From: Clostridia bacterium | Lineage (GTDB): Bacteria > Bacillota > Clostridia > Oscillospirales > Acutalibacteraceae | Length of the DNA stretch: 5,699 bases | NCBI GenBank assembly: GCA_900759575.1 | Contig: CAAEVU010000098.1 | Location: 1-5,699, forward strand | Reading direction: 5' to 3' | Shown here: positions 1-5,699 of the stretch, piece by piece | Layout: each line of letters starts with the position of its first letter | Numbering within the stretch: the first letter of the stretch is position 1 | Made by a program: the position numbers and the translations under genes | Notes under the pieces: model-generated | The model's database searches: none | What the model was told of the DNA's origin: nothing | The model's input: the letters and a program-made list of their open reading frames with translations, nothing else

Positions 1-1370
1 AGAGGTTCTTCCTGGCCGCTGCGCCGGATACACCGTTTCAGCCAATTCATCCGGTAATAGTAGACAATGAACACCAGCGCCGTGGTCACCCAGGTCACAG
101 GATAGTTCATGGCCACCGATTCCATGGTGTTCATGATCGGCACGGCAACCACCATCCACAAGATCCGCAGGCCGCACACGCCGAAACAGACAATGAGCAT
201 GGGCTGCAAAGCTTCTCCTGCGCCGCGGATGGCTCCGGAGAACAGTTCGATAAACACATAGGTAAAGTAGGAGGGCCCCAGCACCCAGAAGAACCGCTGG
301 CCGATTTCGATAACGGTTTCGTCCCCGGTAAAGAACCGGAGCAGGGGTTCCATAAAGATCAGCAGCAGGCCGCTGAGCACAATGGTCACTCCCAGCGTCA
401 TCAGCAGGCAGATGCGCACGCTGCGCTTGACCCGGTCATATTTCCGGGCGCCGAAATTCTGCCCCACAAAGGTGGTGATGGAAATACCGAAGGCGTTCAT
501 CACCATCCAGATAAAGCCGTCGATCTTGCCGATGGCCGCCCAGGAGGCGATGGCGTCGGTGCCAAAAGAGTTGATGCCCGCCTGGATCACCAGGTTGGAC
601 ACGGAATACAGCACCGACTGCAAGCCTGCGGGCAAACCGATGCGGATCACGTTTTTCAGGATGCTTCTGTCAAAGCGGATCTTCCGCAGTTCCACCCGGT
701 AAGATTCCCTGGTGAGCATGAGCCGGAGCATGATCAGCACCGCGCTGACCACCTGGGAAAGGACGGTGGCGATGGCCACGCCGAACACGCCCCACCGGAA
801 CACCAGCACAAACAGCAGGTCCAAAGCGATGTTCACCAGGCAGCAGACAATGAGCACGTACAGGGGCATGCGGGAATCCCCGATGGCCCGGAGCACGCCG
901 GTGCCCACATTGTAGATCATACAGGCGATGATGCCGCAATAGTACACGTTCACATAGGTCAACGCGTCCCCCATGATCTCATCGGGCACACCCAGCAGAC
1001 GCAGGGAAGGCTCAGCGGTCAGCAGGCCCAACACCATAATGATCAGGCCGCCCACCAAGGCCAGCGCCATAGAGGTATGCACGGCTTTGGACACGTTTCT
1101 GGCGTCCCCGGCGCCGAAAAATTGGGAGATGATAACCGTGGCGCCGGAAGAAACGCCCACGAAAAATCCCACCAACAGGTTGATCAGGTTGCCGGTGGTG
1201 CCCACCGCCGCCAACGCCTGGGTGCCCACATACTGGCCCACCACAATGGTATCCACCGTATTGTAAAGCTGCTGGAAAAATGTCCCGATCAAAATGGGGA
1301 AAAAGAAGATCAAAAGCTGTTTCCAAATCACCCCTTGGGTGATGCTGTTCTCTTTGATCGTCTGCTCCAT
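1..1370 (-). CDS. MATE-family multidrug efflux transporter (second of tandem pair), 3' end cut by window
   Basis: Inner-membrane MATE antiporter, expected to export cationic or aromatic compounds using a Na+ or H+ gradient; the substrate cannot be read from sequence. The frame is open from ATG at 1370 to the window edge, giving 456 residues. The family is usually about 440-460 aa, so only a few C-terminal residues should be missing. The N-terminus (MEQTIKENSITQGVIWKQLL) leads into the first helix and the hallmark FFQQLYNTVDTIVVGQYVG (about residues 31-49). The second family signature GVLRAIGDSRMPLY lies near 158-171, and FVGQNFGAR near 299-307 marks the start of the second MatE half. The C-terminus is basic (YYYRMNWLKRCIRRSG). 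The hallmark motifs resemble the YoeA-like MATE subgroup. The start is fixed by a perfect SD 7 nt upstream that overlaps the stop of the preceding MATE gene. Family assignment is very secure; the substrate is unknown. Confidence 0.95.
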   Translation of the reverse strand, partial: MEQTIKENSITQGVIWKQLLIFFFPILIGTFFQQLYNTVDTIVVGQYVGTQALAAVGTTGNLINLLVGFFVGVSSGATVIISQFFGAGDARNVSKAVHTSMALALVGGLIIMVLGLLTAEPSLRLLGVPDEIMGDALTYVNVYYCGIIACMIYNVGTGVLRAIGDSRMPLYVLIVCCLVNIALDLLFVLVFRWGVFGVAIATVLSQVVSAVLIMLRLMLTRESYRVELRKIRFDRSILKNVIRIGLPAGLQSVLYSVSNLVIQAGINSFGTDAIASWAAIGKIDGFIWMVMNAFGISITTFVGQNFGARKYDRVKRSVRICLLMTLGVTIVLSGLLLIFMEPLLRFFTGDETVIEIGQRFFWVLGPSYFTYVFIELFSGAIRGAGEALQPMLIVCFGVCGLRILWMVVAVPIMNTMESVAMNYPVTWVTTALVFIVYYYRMNWLKRCIRRSGQEEP

Positions 1371-1377
1371 AGAAATT

Positions 1378-1386
1378 CCCTCCTTA
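1378..1386 (-). promoter_or_regulatory. Ribosome binding site overlapping upstream stop codon
   Basis: The minus strand reads TAAGGAGGG, 7 nt before the ATG at 1370. Its first three bases are the TAA stop of the preceding MATE gene, so a terminating ribosome sits directly on the SD. This is the classic layout for translational coupling and fixes the start of the downstream gene. Confidence 0.9.
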
Positions 1387-2757
1387 TTCCCTTTCGTCCA
1401 ATGCAAACCCCTTCCGCCTGGAAAGGGAATACATGTGCACATAATAAGCTGTCACCAGCAGGATGGCCGCGCCGGTCCATGCGCCCACCTCCGCATAGAA
1501 AATGCCTTCCTGGCCCATGACCAAGGGCAGCAGCAGCGCCACGCCAATGCGCACCAACATTTCCACGAACCCGGAAAACATGGGAATGACCGTATCCCCC
1601 AGGCCCATCAGGGCGGAACGGTAGATGTGCAGCATGTACAAAATGGGCAGGCACACACTCATAATGGAAAGATAGTGGTAGGCGATCCCCAGGGAATCCT
1701 CCACCTCTTCCGGGCTGCCGGAAATGAACAGTCCCAAAAACAGTTTGCCGAAGGCCAGCATGGCCGCCGCGATGATCACCGAAGTCACCAGGGCGATGAG
1801 CACCGCCGAACGCATGCCTTTTTTAATGCGCCGGACAAACCTGGCACCCAAATTCTGTCCCACATAGGAAGTGACCGCAAAGCCGTAAGACGTGGCGGCG
1901 ATCTCCAAAATGCCGTACAGTTTATTGGTGGCGGTAAACCCGGCGATGAACAGCATGCCATACCGGTTGATCACCGACTGGACCACCATGCCGCCAATGG
2001 AGATGATGGCATTTTGCAGCGCCACGGGGGAACCCAGTTTCAGCAAAGTCCTGGCCAGGTCCCAGCCCAGGCTGAGATCCTTCCGGTGGACTTTTAAAAT
2101 GGTGATCTTTTTCACGTTCACAAAGCAGTACACCGCGGACACCGCCTGGGAAAGCACGGTGGCGATGGCCGCGCCGGCGATCCCCCAATGGAATCCCATG
2201 ACGAACAGCAGGTCCAGCCCCACATTGAGCAGGGCCGCCAGCACCACGGCGTACAGGGGAGTTTTGCTGTCCCCCAAAGCCCGCAGGATGGCCGCCAGCA
2301 GATTGTACGCCATAATGGCCGGGATGCCCCCAAACACGATGCGCAGATAGAGCAGCGCTCCCGGCAGAATGTCATCCGGAGTGTTCAACAGGCTCATCAC
2401 CGGCTGGGCGGCCAGCTGGCTGGCGATCATCAGCAGCACGGTGAAAATCACGCACAAGGTCACCGACGCTCCTACCGTTCGGGAAAGTTCCCGGTGGTCT
2501 TTTGCCCCGAAATGCTGGGCCATCAAAATGGCGAAGCCCTGGGTCAACCCTTGGATGATGCCCAACACCATCCAGTTGAGCCAATCTGCGGCGCCCAACG
2601 CTGCCAGCGCGCCCACGCCCACCACTTGACCTACTACGGCGGTATCCACCACCGTGTAGAGCTGCTGGAACACATTTCCCACCATCAAAGGCAGAGCAAA
2701 GGTGACCAACAGCTTTGTGGGGGAACCTTCTGTCATGCTGCGGATCCTCTGAGCCAT
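1384..2757 (-). CDS. MATE-family multidrug efflux transporter (first of tandem pair)
   Basis: Complete 457-aa integral membrane antiporter of the MATE family, with the expected two six-helix MatE halves. The first half carries VFQQLYTVVDTAVVGQVVG (residues 29-47), the helix-2/3 region with GLTQGFAILMAQHFGAK (70-86), and AILRALGDSKTPLY (156-169). The second half begins with a charged loop around 225-235 and includes SYVGQNLGARFVRRIKKG (297-314) and YRSALMGLGDTVIPM (379-393). The C-terminus is short and charged. The motif order matches the neighbouring MATE gene, but the sequences differ widely, so this is an old paralog pair rather than a recent duplication. ATG 2757 has a modest SD (GAAAGGGG) 7 nt upstream. 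A second ATG at 2736 (MTEGSP, a frequent MATE N-terminus) has AGAGGA upstream and is a possible alternative start. A predicted promoter and structured leader lie directly upstream. The substrate is unknown. Confidence 0.96.
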   Translation of the reverse strand: MAQRIRSMTEGSPTKLLVTFALPLMVGNVFQQLYTVVDTAVVGQVVGVGALAALGAADWLNWMVLGIIQGLTQGFAILMAQHFGAKDHRELSRTVGASVTLCVIFTVLLMIASQLAAQPVMSLLNTPDDILPGALLYLRIVFGGIPAIMAYNLLAAILRALGDSKTPLYAVVLAALLNVGLDLLFVMGFHWGIAGAAIATVLSQAVSAVYCFVNVKKITILKVHRKDLSLGWDLARTLLKLGSPVALQNAIISIGGMVVQSVINRYGMLFIAGFTATNKLYGILEIAATSYGFAVTSYVGQNLGARFVRRIKKGMRSAVLIALVTSVIIAAAMLAFGKLFLGLFISGSPEEVEDSLGIAYHYLSIMSVCLPILYMLHIYRSALMGLGDTVIPMFSGFVEMLVRIGVALLLPLVMGQEGIFYAEVGAWTGAAILLVTAYYVHMYSLSRRKGFALDERE

Positions 2758-2764
2758 AAAACGA

Positions 2765-2772
2765 CCCCTTTC
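2765..2772 (-). promoter_or_regulatory. Ribosome binding site of the first MATE gene
   Basis: GAAAGGGG on the minus strand, 7 nt before ATG 2757. It is weaker than the AGGAGG sites of the other genes in the window. It can also pair with a UCCCUUUU stretch at 2798-2805, so access to it may be controlled. Confidence 0.6.
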
Positions 2773-2805
2773 TATAAGGTACGCCTGTTTTCAGGCAAAA
2801 AGGGA
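2765..2805 (-). promoter_or_regulatory. Possible SD-sequestering stem-loop in the MATE leader
   Basis: In the minus-strand RNA, UCCCUUUU (2805-2798) can pair over 8 positions with GAAAGGGG (2772-2765), with six Watson-Crick pairs and a G-U at each end. This closes over a perfect small hairpin GCCUG-AAAA-CAGGC (2796-2783). The whole SD of the MATE gene lies in the stem. Base pairing was read by eye and no folding energy was computed. A chance 8-bp match in a 100-nt leader is possible. Confidence 0.35.
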
Positions 2806-2840
2806 CAGCGAAGGCAGTTCCCCGATCCTCGGGTCGCTGC
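2805..2840 (-). promoter_or_regulatory. Second leader stem-loop, possible weak attenuator
   Basis: Minus-strand RNA: GCAGCGA (2840-2834) pairs with UCGCUGU (2811-2805, last pair G-U), enclosing a perfect hairpin CCCGA-GGA-UCGGG (2833-2821). It is followed by CCCUUUUU (2804-2797), which gives a terminator-like look, but the U tract is set off by three Cs and the stem is short. The same CCCUUUUU is the strand that can sequester the SD, so the two folds compete for the 3' flank. No known riboswitch class was recognised. Confidence 0.3.
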
Positions 2841-2863
2841 GAACGCCGCTCTCTTCTCCAGAT

Positions 2864-2892
2864 ATCTTATCATGTCCCTTGCGGGTTTGCAA
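2864..2892 (-). promoter_or_regulatory. Predicted sigma-A promoter for the MATE pair (extended -10)
   Basis: On the minus strand, TTGCAA (2892-2887) and TAAGAT (2869-2864) are separated by exactly 17 nt, and TG-A precedes the -10, forming an extended -10 (TGATAAGAT). Each hexamer matches the consensus at 4 of 6 positions. An AT-rich stretch (CTTGAAAATATGG) lies just upstream of the -35. Transcription would start near 2857 and give a leader of about 100 nt before the MATE start codon. It lies in the only sizeable intergenic gap of the window. No convincing terminator is seen between this promoter and the hydrolase stop at 2990, so read-through from upstream is also possible. Confidence 0.6.
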
Positions 2893-2989
2893 TCCATATT
2901 TTCAAGTTTTCACCCAGGTTTTTCCGGCGCTTTTCCCCGCCCTCAAAACCCGGGAAATTTCTGGCCTTTGGGCCCTTTTTCGCTGCCGT

Positions 2990-3958
2990 TTACCGACCGG
3001 TCTTTGCCGCCCCGCCGTATTTCTCCAAAAACCTTTCGATCACCCTTTCACACCCCTGGGGATCCATCCCAAAACTTTGGGCGTGGCCCGCTTCCGGCAC
3101 CAGGTACAGTTCCTTTTCCCCACGGCAGGCACGGTAATTTTCTTCCGTCATCTCTTCCGGCACAAAATCGTCCGCCTGCCCATGAAGGAACAGCACCGGC
3201 AGCCGGTTTTTCCCCAGGGCTTCCCGGGTATCCGCCCCTTTTAAGGAGAACCCGGCCACCACTCTGGCCACCAGGTCCAACAGGTACAAAAACGGGAAGG
3301 GAGGAAGATGAAAATCCCGCTTGGCCACGTGGGCCATGATGGCCCAGGGTGTGGTGAACCCACAGTCCGCCACGATCCCCCGGGTGTTCTCCGGCAGATC
3401 CAACCCCGACGCCATCAGCACCGTGGCAGACCCCATGGAGATCCCCATGAGAAACAGGGGCAGTTCCTTCCCAAACCGCTGGGAAGCGTACCTGGCCCAG
3501 TCCCGGCAGTCAAACCGTTCCCGCACCCCGTAGGTGATGTATTTCCCCTGGCTCTCTCCGTGGGACCGCTGATAGGGCAGCAGCACATGATACCCCAACC
3601 GGTGGAAAAATTCCACTTCCAGGGCAAAGTCGATGGTCGCCAGGGACCGGTATCCGTGAAAGGCCAAAATCACCCCTTTGGGCTGTCCCTGGGCGGGCAG
3701 GTACAAAGCGGTAAGTTCCAACCCGTCAAAAGAGGTGAGCTTTATCCGCTCCGCTGTATGGGCCTTGATAAACGCCTGGGATTCCTGCATCCGCTCCCGG
3801 AAGGGCCGCCAGATGGAATCCTCTTCCTCGTACTGTTCGTCCGGCCGCTCCACTTTATACCGCCGGATGGAAAACCGGAAAAAGAACCAGGTGGCCAATC
3901 CCAGCAGCAAAATGAGCAAAACGGCGCAAACTCCCACGATCACCCAAAACGTTGTCAT
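2990..3958 (-). CDS. Membrane-anchored alpha/beta hydrolase (serine hydrolase, YqkD-like)
   Basis: Serine hydrolase of the alpha/beta fold, 322 aa, with an N-terminal transmembrane anchor (about residues 4-27) ahead of the catalytic domain. Arg and Lys directly after the helix (SIRRYK) suggest by the positive-inside rule that the domain faces the cytoplasm. The fold is visible from about residue 72: FHGYR (100-104, oxyanion-hole HG motif), nucleophile elbow GISMGS (172-177, Ser174), LPVLFLHGQADDFVP (253-267, acid residue most likely Asp263) and AGHAQS (290-295, His292). The triad is therefore complete and the enzyme should be active, probably as an esterase or acylhydrolase; the substrate cannot be told. 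Its length is typical for anchored bacterial members of this group. ATG 3958 has a strong AAGGAGG 6 nt upstream and lies 21 nt after the stop of the signal-peptidase-like gene, so it is probably the last gene of that operon. Confidence 0.92.
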   Translation of the reverse strand: MTTFWVIVGVCAVLLILLLGLATWFFFRFSIRRYKVERPDEQYEEEDSIWRPFRERMQESQAFIKAHTAERIKLTSFDGLELTALYLPAQGQPKGVILAFHGYRSLATIDFALEVEFFHRLGYHVLLPYQRSHGESQGKYITYGVRERFDCRDWARYASQRFGKELPLFLMGISMGSATVLMASGLDLPENTRGIVADCGFTTPWAIMAHVAKRDFHLPPFPFLYLLDLVARVVAGFSLKGADTREALGKNRLPVLFLHGQADDFVPEEMTEENYRACRGEKELYLVPEAGHAQSFGMDPQGCERVIERFLEKYGGAAKTGR

Positions 3959-3962
3959 GGAA

Positions 3963-3971
3963 CTCCTCCTT
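3963..3971 (-). promoter_or_regulatory. Ribosome binding site of the alpha/beta hydrolase gene
   Basis: AAGGAGGAG on the minus strand, with the AAGGAGG core 6 nt before ATG 3958. It lies within the 21-nt gap after the preceding gene and supports that start. Confidence 0.85.
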
Positions 3972-3979
3972 TCCCAGCG

Positions 3980-4570
3980 TCACCGGGCGTGCCTTCCCCT
4001 GTACCGGCCCGGCTTCTCTTGAACGGTTTTTTCCACAGTCCGGGGTTTCCCTGTGGAAAACTCTTCTTCCCGAACTTCTTTGTGGCGTCCCAAACCCAGC
4101 AGGGTGGGCAGCGCCAGCAGCAGGACTCCTATCACCAGCACCACCGGCGGACCCCACCAGGAGCTGAGGAACTCATACACCGTCCCTGCTCCCGGCAAGG
4201 ACGCCACCACCGCTCCTTGGATGGTCTCCGGGGAAAGGAGCGCTTCCGCCTCTTCCCCTTCCCCGTCGCCCCGGGCGATAAAGCTGTCCCCGGTACTGCC
4301 CACCAAACGCTGGAAGGATTTCCCCTCCTGGTCCTGGCACAGCACCGCGTCCCCCAGGCCGTATTCTTCCCGGGGCACTGTCACCGCCAGATCCCCCGGG
4401 GAAAGGGCGGGCGCCATGGACGTATCCTTCACCTGCCGCAGGGTCAGCCCGAAAAGGGACACCTCTTCCTGCTCCAACACCTGCCGCTGGCTAACCAGCC
4501 AGATGCTCATTCCCAACACCAGGCAGAGGATCACTCCCAGCAAAGCCCGCATCGCTTTGATCGCTCCCAT
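3980..4570 (-). CDS. Signal peptidase I / SipW-like (S26) membrane protein with Gln at the general-base position
   Basis: Small membrane protein of the S26 signal-peptidase fold, 196 aa from the chosen start. Basic residues precede TM1 (about 8-27), an extracytoplasmic domain follows, then TM2 (about 140-161) and a charged cytoplasmic tail, the usual SipW topology. The domain shows TSMAPALSPGDL (50-61; Ser51 would be the nucleophile), then FQRLVGSTGD (86-95) and ARGDG (99-103). The second motif lines up with THRIV of SipW/ER-type enzymes (catalytic His) and with KRVIGLPGD of bacterial enzymes (catalytic Lys), but the residue here is Gln87 (codon CAG, 4312-4310). The protein may be inactive or use another base. 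ATG 4570 is chosen because GGGAGGAG lies 8 nt upstream. An in-frame ATG at 4609 would overlap the previous gene and has no SD. Fold assignment is good; protease activity is doubtful. Confidence 0.82.
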   Translation of the reverse strand: MGAIKAMRALLGVILCLVLGMSIWLVSQRQVLEQEEVSLFGLTLRQVKDTSMAPALSPGDLAVTVPREEYGLGDAVLCQDQEGKSFQRLVGSTGDSFIARGDGEGEEAEALLSPETIQGAVVASLPGAGTVYEFLSSWWGPPVVLVIGVLLLALPTLLGLGRHKEVREEEFSTGKPRTVEKTVQEKPGRYRGRHAR

Positions 4571-4578
4571 GGTTTCTT

Positions 4579-4586
4579 CTCCTCCC
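4579..4586 (-). promoter_or_regulatory. Ribosome binding site deciding the start of the signal-peptidase-like gene
   Basis: GGGAGGAG on the minus strand starts right after the TGA stop (4589-4587) of the HAD-GNAT gene and sits 8 nt before ATG 4570. It favours 4570 over the upstream in-frame ATG at 4609 and suggests translational coupling to the fusion gene. Confidence 0.85.
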
Positions 4587-5699
4587 TCAGAGCTTTCGCT
4601 CCATTGCAAAATTTTCCAACTCCACGCCCCAGCGGATCACCCGCTGGGCTTGTATCACCCGGTATCCCCGCTTTTCAAAAAACGGCCGGGCTATTCGGGA
4701 AGCATGGACAGTGATTTTTTCCACGCCCAATCCTTCCCCATACCCTTCCAGGGCCTGGACAATGGCGGACGCCACTCCCTGCCCTTGAAAATCTTTATGC
4801 ACATACAGCCGGTCCAGATAGCCGGTTTGATCCATATCTCCAAACCCCAGGAGCACGCCCTCCCGCTCTGCCACCAGGGTATAGTGGGAGGAAAAGCTCT
4901 CTCCCCAGGCAGCCCGGTTCACGGATTCCGGGGAGGGCACCCAGGCGTCCACTTCTTCCTGGGTATACTCTTTCCGGGCCACTGTGTGCACCGTTTGGTA
5001 AAACAGCTGGATCAGCTCTTCCAGATCCTGGGCACGGTACAGCCGCAGCCGGAACTCTCCCGCCCGGCTTCCCAAGGCCAAACCCGGAGCGGTGTCCGCC
5101 AAAAGCCACTTGGCCACCCCGTCCTCCTGATGGGAGGGGATCACCCAATCCGCGGCCTCCTTCAGCCGGGGAACGGCGTTTTCCACTGCGCACCGTTCCT
5201 GGGCCGCTTCAAACAAAGGCAGGTCGTTGAGCCCGTCCCCAAAAGCCACCATCCGGCCGCAGCCCAGACGCTCCGCCAACAGTCGGGCGGCGTTGGCCTT
5301 GGTAGCGCCCTGGGCCATGATCTCCAGCCAGAACTCTCCCGGCTGGTAAATTTCCTCCTGGAGCAGGGCCCGCATCCCTTCCACCTGGCTCAACTCCTTC
5401 CAGGCGGGCTCCAAGGTTTCCCGGTCCCCGATGCAGGTGAAATAGAACACCTGGCCACCGTAAAGGGAATTTTCGTCCTCCGCCGGCAGGAATCGTGGGT
5501 CCCCACGGCGCTTTTCCAGATACCGGGCCACCCCAGGGGTTTCCAGGCCGGGACGCCACCGCACCCGCTCCACTCCTTCCAGCAAGGTATACACCAAGGG
5601 GGAAAGCCCAAAACGGCGGAAAATTTTCCGGGCACAGTGGATTTGGGACGGAAGAAAGGTCTCCTTCACCAGCAATTCTCCCGTGTCCCCCCGGCGGAC
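4587..5699 (-). CDS. Cof-type HAD-IIB phosphatase fused to YafP-like GNAT acetyltransferase, N-terminus outside window
   Basis: Two-domain cytosolic protein. The frame is open to the window edge (370 residues visible); residue numbers here count from the edge. Residues 1 to about 205 are a Cof-like HAD-IIB hydrolase, a family that mostly dephosphorylates sugar phosphates and other small phosphometabolites. Visible are the cap domain, motif III Lys134 in GATKANAARLLAERLG, motif IV AFGDGLND (152-159, Mg2+-binding Asp155 and Asp159) and the typical tail AVENAVPRLKEAADWVI with DGVAKWL. Motifs I and II (DxDGT and Ser/Thr) should lie in the roughly 65 missing residues. From about 215 to the end is a GNAT domain with FYQTVHTVARKEYTQEEVDAW, YLDRLYVHKDFQGQGVASA (acetyl-CoA loop QGQGVA, 305-310) and PFFEKRGYRV, strongly resembling YafP. 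It is first in a likely three-gene operon. A TTG at 5675 could start a shorter frame but would cut into the HAD domain. The joint substrate is unknown. Confidence 0.92.
   Translation of the reverse strand, partial: VRRGDTGELLVKETFLPSQIHCARKIFRRFGLSPLVYTLLEGVERVRWRPGLETPGVARYLEKRRGDPRFLPAEDENSLYGGQVFYFTCIGDRETLEPAWKELSQVEGMRALLQEEIYQPGEFWLEIMAQGATKANAARLLAERLGCGRMVAFGDGLNDLPLFEAAQERCAVENAVPRLKEAADWVIPSHQEDGVAKWLLADTAPGLALGSRAGEFRLRLYRAQDLEELIQLFYQTVHTVARKEYTQEEVDAWVPSPESVNRAAWGESFSSHYTLVAEREGVLLGFGDMDQTGYLDRLYVHKDFQGQGVASAIVQALEGYGEGLGVEKITVHASRIARPFFEKRGYRVIQAQRVIRWGVELENFAMERKL

Noticed and set aside
1294..2097. Open frame of 267 codons on the + strand antisense to the MATE pair
   Set aside because: The composition (HQQDGR, QQQRHANAHQH) is typical of a shadow frame opposite a hydrophobic membrane protein. 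No family is recognised.
2758..2863. Known riboswitch (guanidine, yjdF or similar) ahead of the efflux gene
   Set aside because: The leader was read for the conserved motifs of these classes and none was recognised. Only generic stem-loops can be supported by eye.
2963..2980. GGCC-TTTG-GGCC followed by CTTTTT on the + strand, terminator-like
   Set aside because: The stem is only 4 bp, and the T tract is on the + strand where no gene reads. On the minus strand, where the hydrolase ends, no U tract follows the stem.
2188..3339. Long open frame (383 codons) on the + strand across the intergenic region
   Set aside because: Low-complexity His, Gln and Pro-rich product antisense to the MATE gene and the hydrolase, with no recognisable domain and no SD evidence.
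4571..4609. Upstream ATG start at 4609 for the signal-peptidase-like gene
   Set aside because: It would overlap the HAD-GNAT gene by 23 nt and has no SD, whereas ATG 4570 has GGGAGGAG at 8 nt and puts basic residues directly before TM1.
3308..4714. Long open frame (468 codons) on the + strand
   Set aside because: It runs antisense to the hydrolase and signal-peptidase-like genes. Its product is rich in Pro, His, Gln and Gly with no domain or helix pattern, as expected from the antisense frame of GC-rich genes. The minus-strand products have clear catalytic motifs.
5673..5675. TTG start codon for the HAD-GNAT protein at 5675
   Set aside because: The frame stays open to the window edge. The residues upstream (RRGDTGELL) fit the early Cof-family region that follows the DxDGT motif, so the true start is most likely beyond the window.

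Overview
The window carries five protein-coding genes, all read from the minus strand, and no RNA gene, mobile element or CRISPR array. High GC, strong AGGAGG-type ribosome binding sites, very short intergenic gaps and Clostridia-like protein types suggest a high-GC Firmicute, perhaps an Oscillospiraceae/Ruminococcaceae-like gut bacterium. That placement is inferred from style and protein families, not from a marker gene.

In transcription order (high to low coordinates), the first block is a tight three-gene run. It starts with a fusion of a Cof-type (HAD-IIB) phosphatase and a YafP-like GNAT acetyltransferase (4587 to beyond 5699, N-terminus outside the window). Next is a small two-helix membrane protein of the signal peptidase I/SipW type (3980-4570) whose general-base position is Gln rather than Lys or His. 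Last is a membrane-anchored alpha/beta hydrolase with an intact Ser-Asp-His triad (2990-3958). Gaps are 16 and 21 nt, and each downstream gene has a strong SD at or near the preceding stop, so co-transcription is likely. No shared pathway is evident.

A 232-bp gap (2758-2989) follows. It holds a good candidate sigma-A promoter with an extended -10 (2864-2892) and a roughly 100-nt leader that can fold in two competing ways, one of which buries the SD of the next gene. No convincing terminator separates the two blocks.

The second block is a tandem pair of different MATE-family efflux transporters (1384-2757, then 1370 to beyond position 1). They are translationally coupled: the stop codon of the first is part of the SD of the second (TAAGGAGGG). 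The second gene is complete except for perhaps the last few residues.

The points most worth a second look are the HAD-GNAT fusion, the Gln substitution in the signal-peptidase-like protein, and the MATE leader region.
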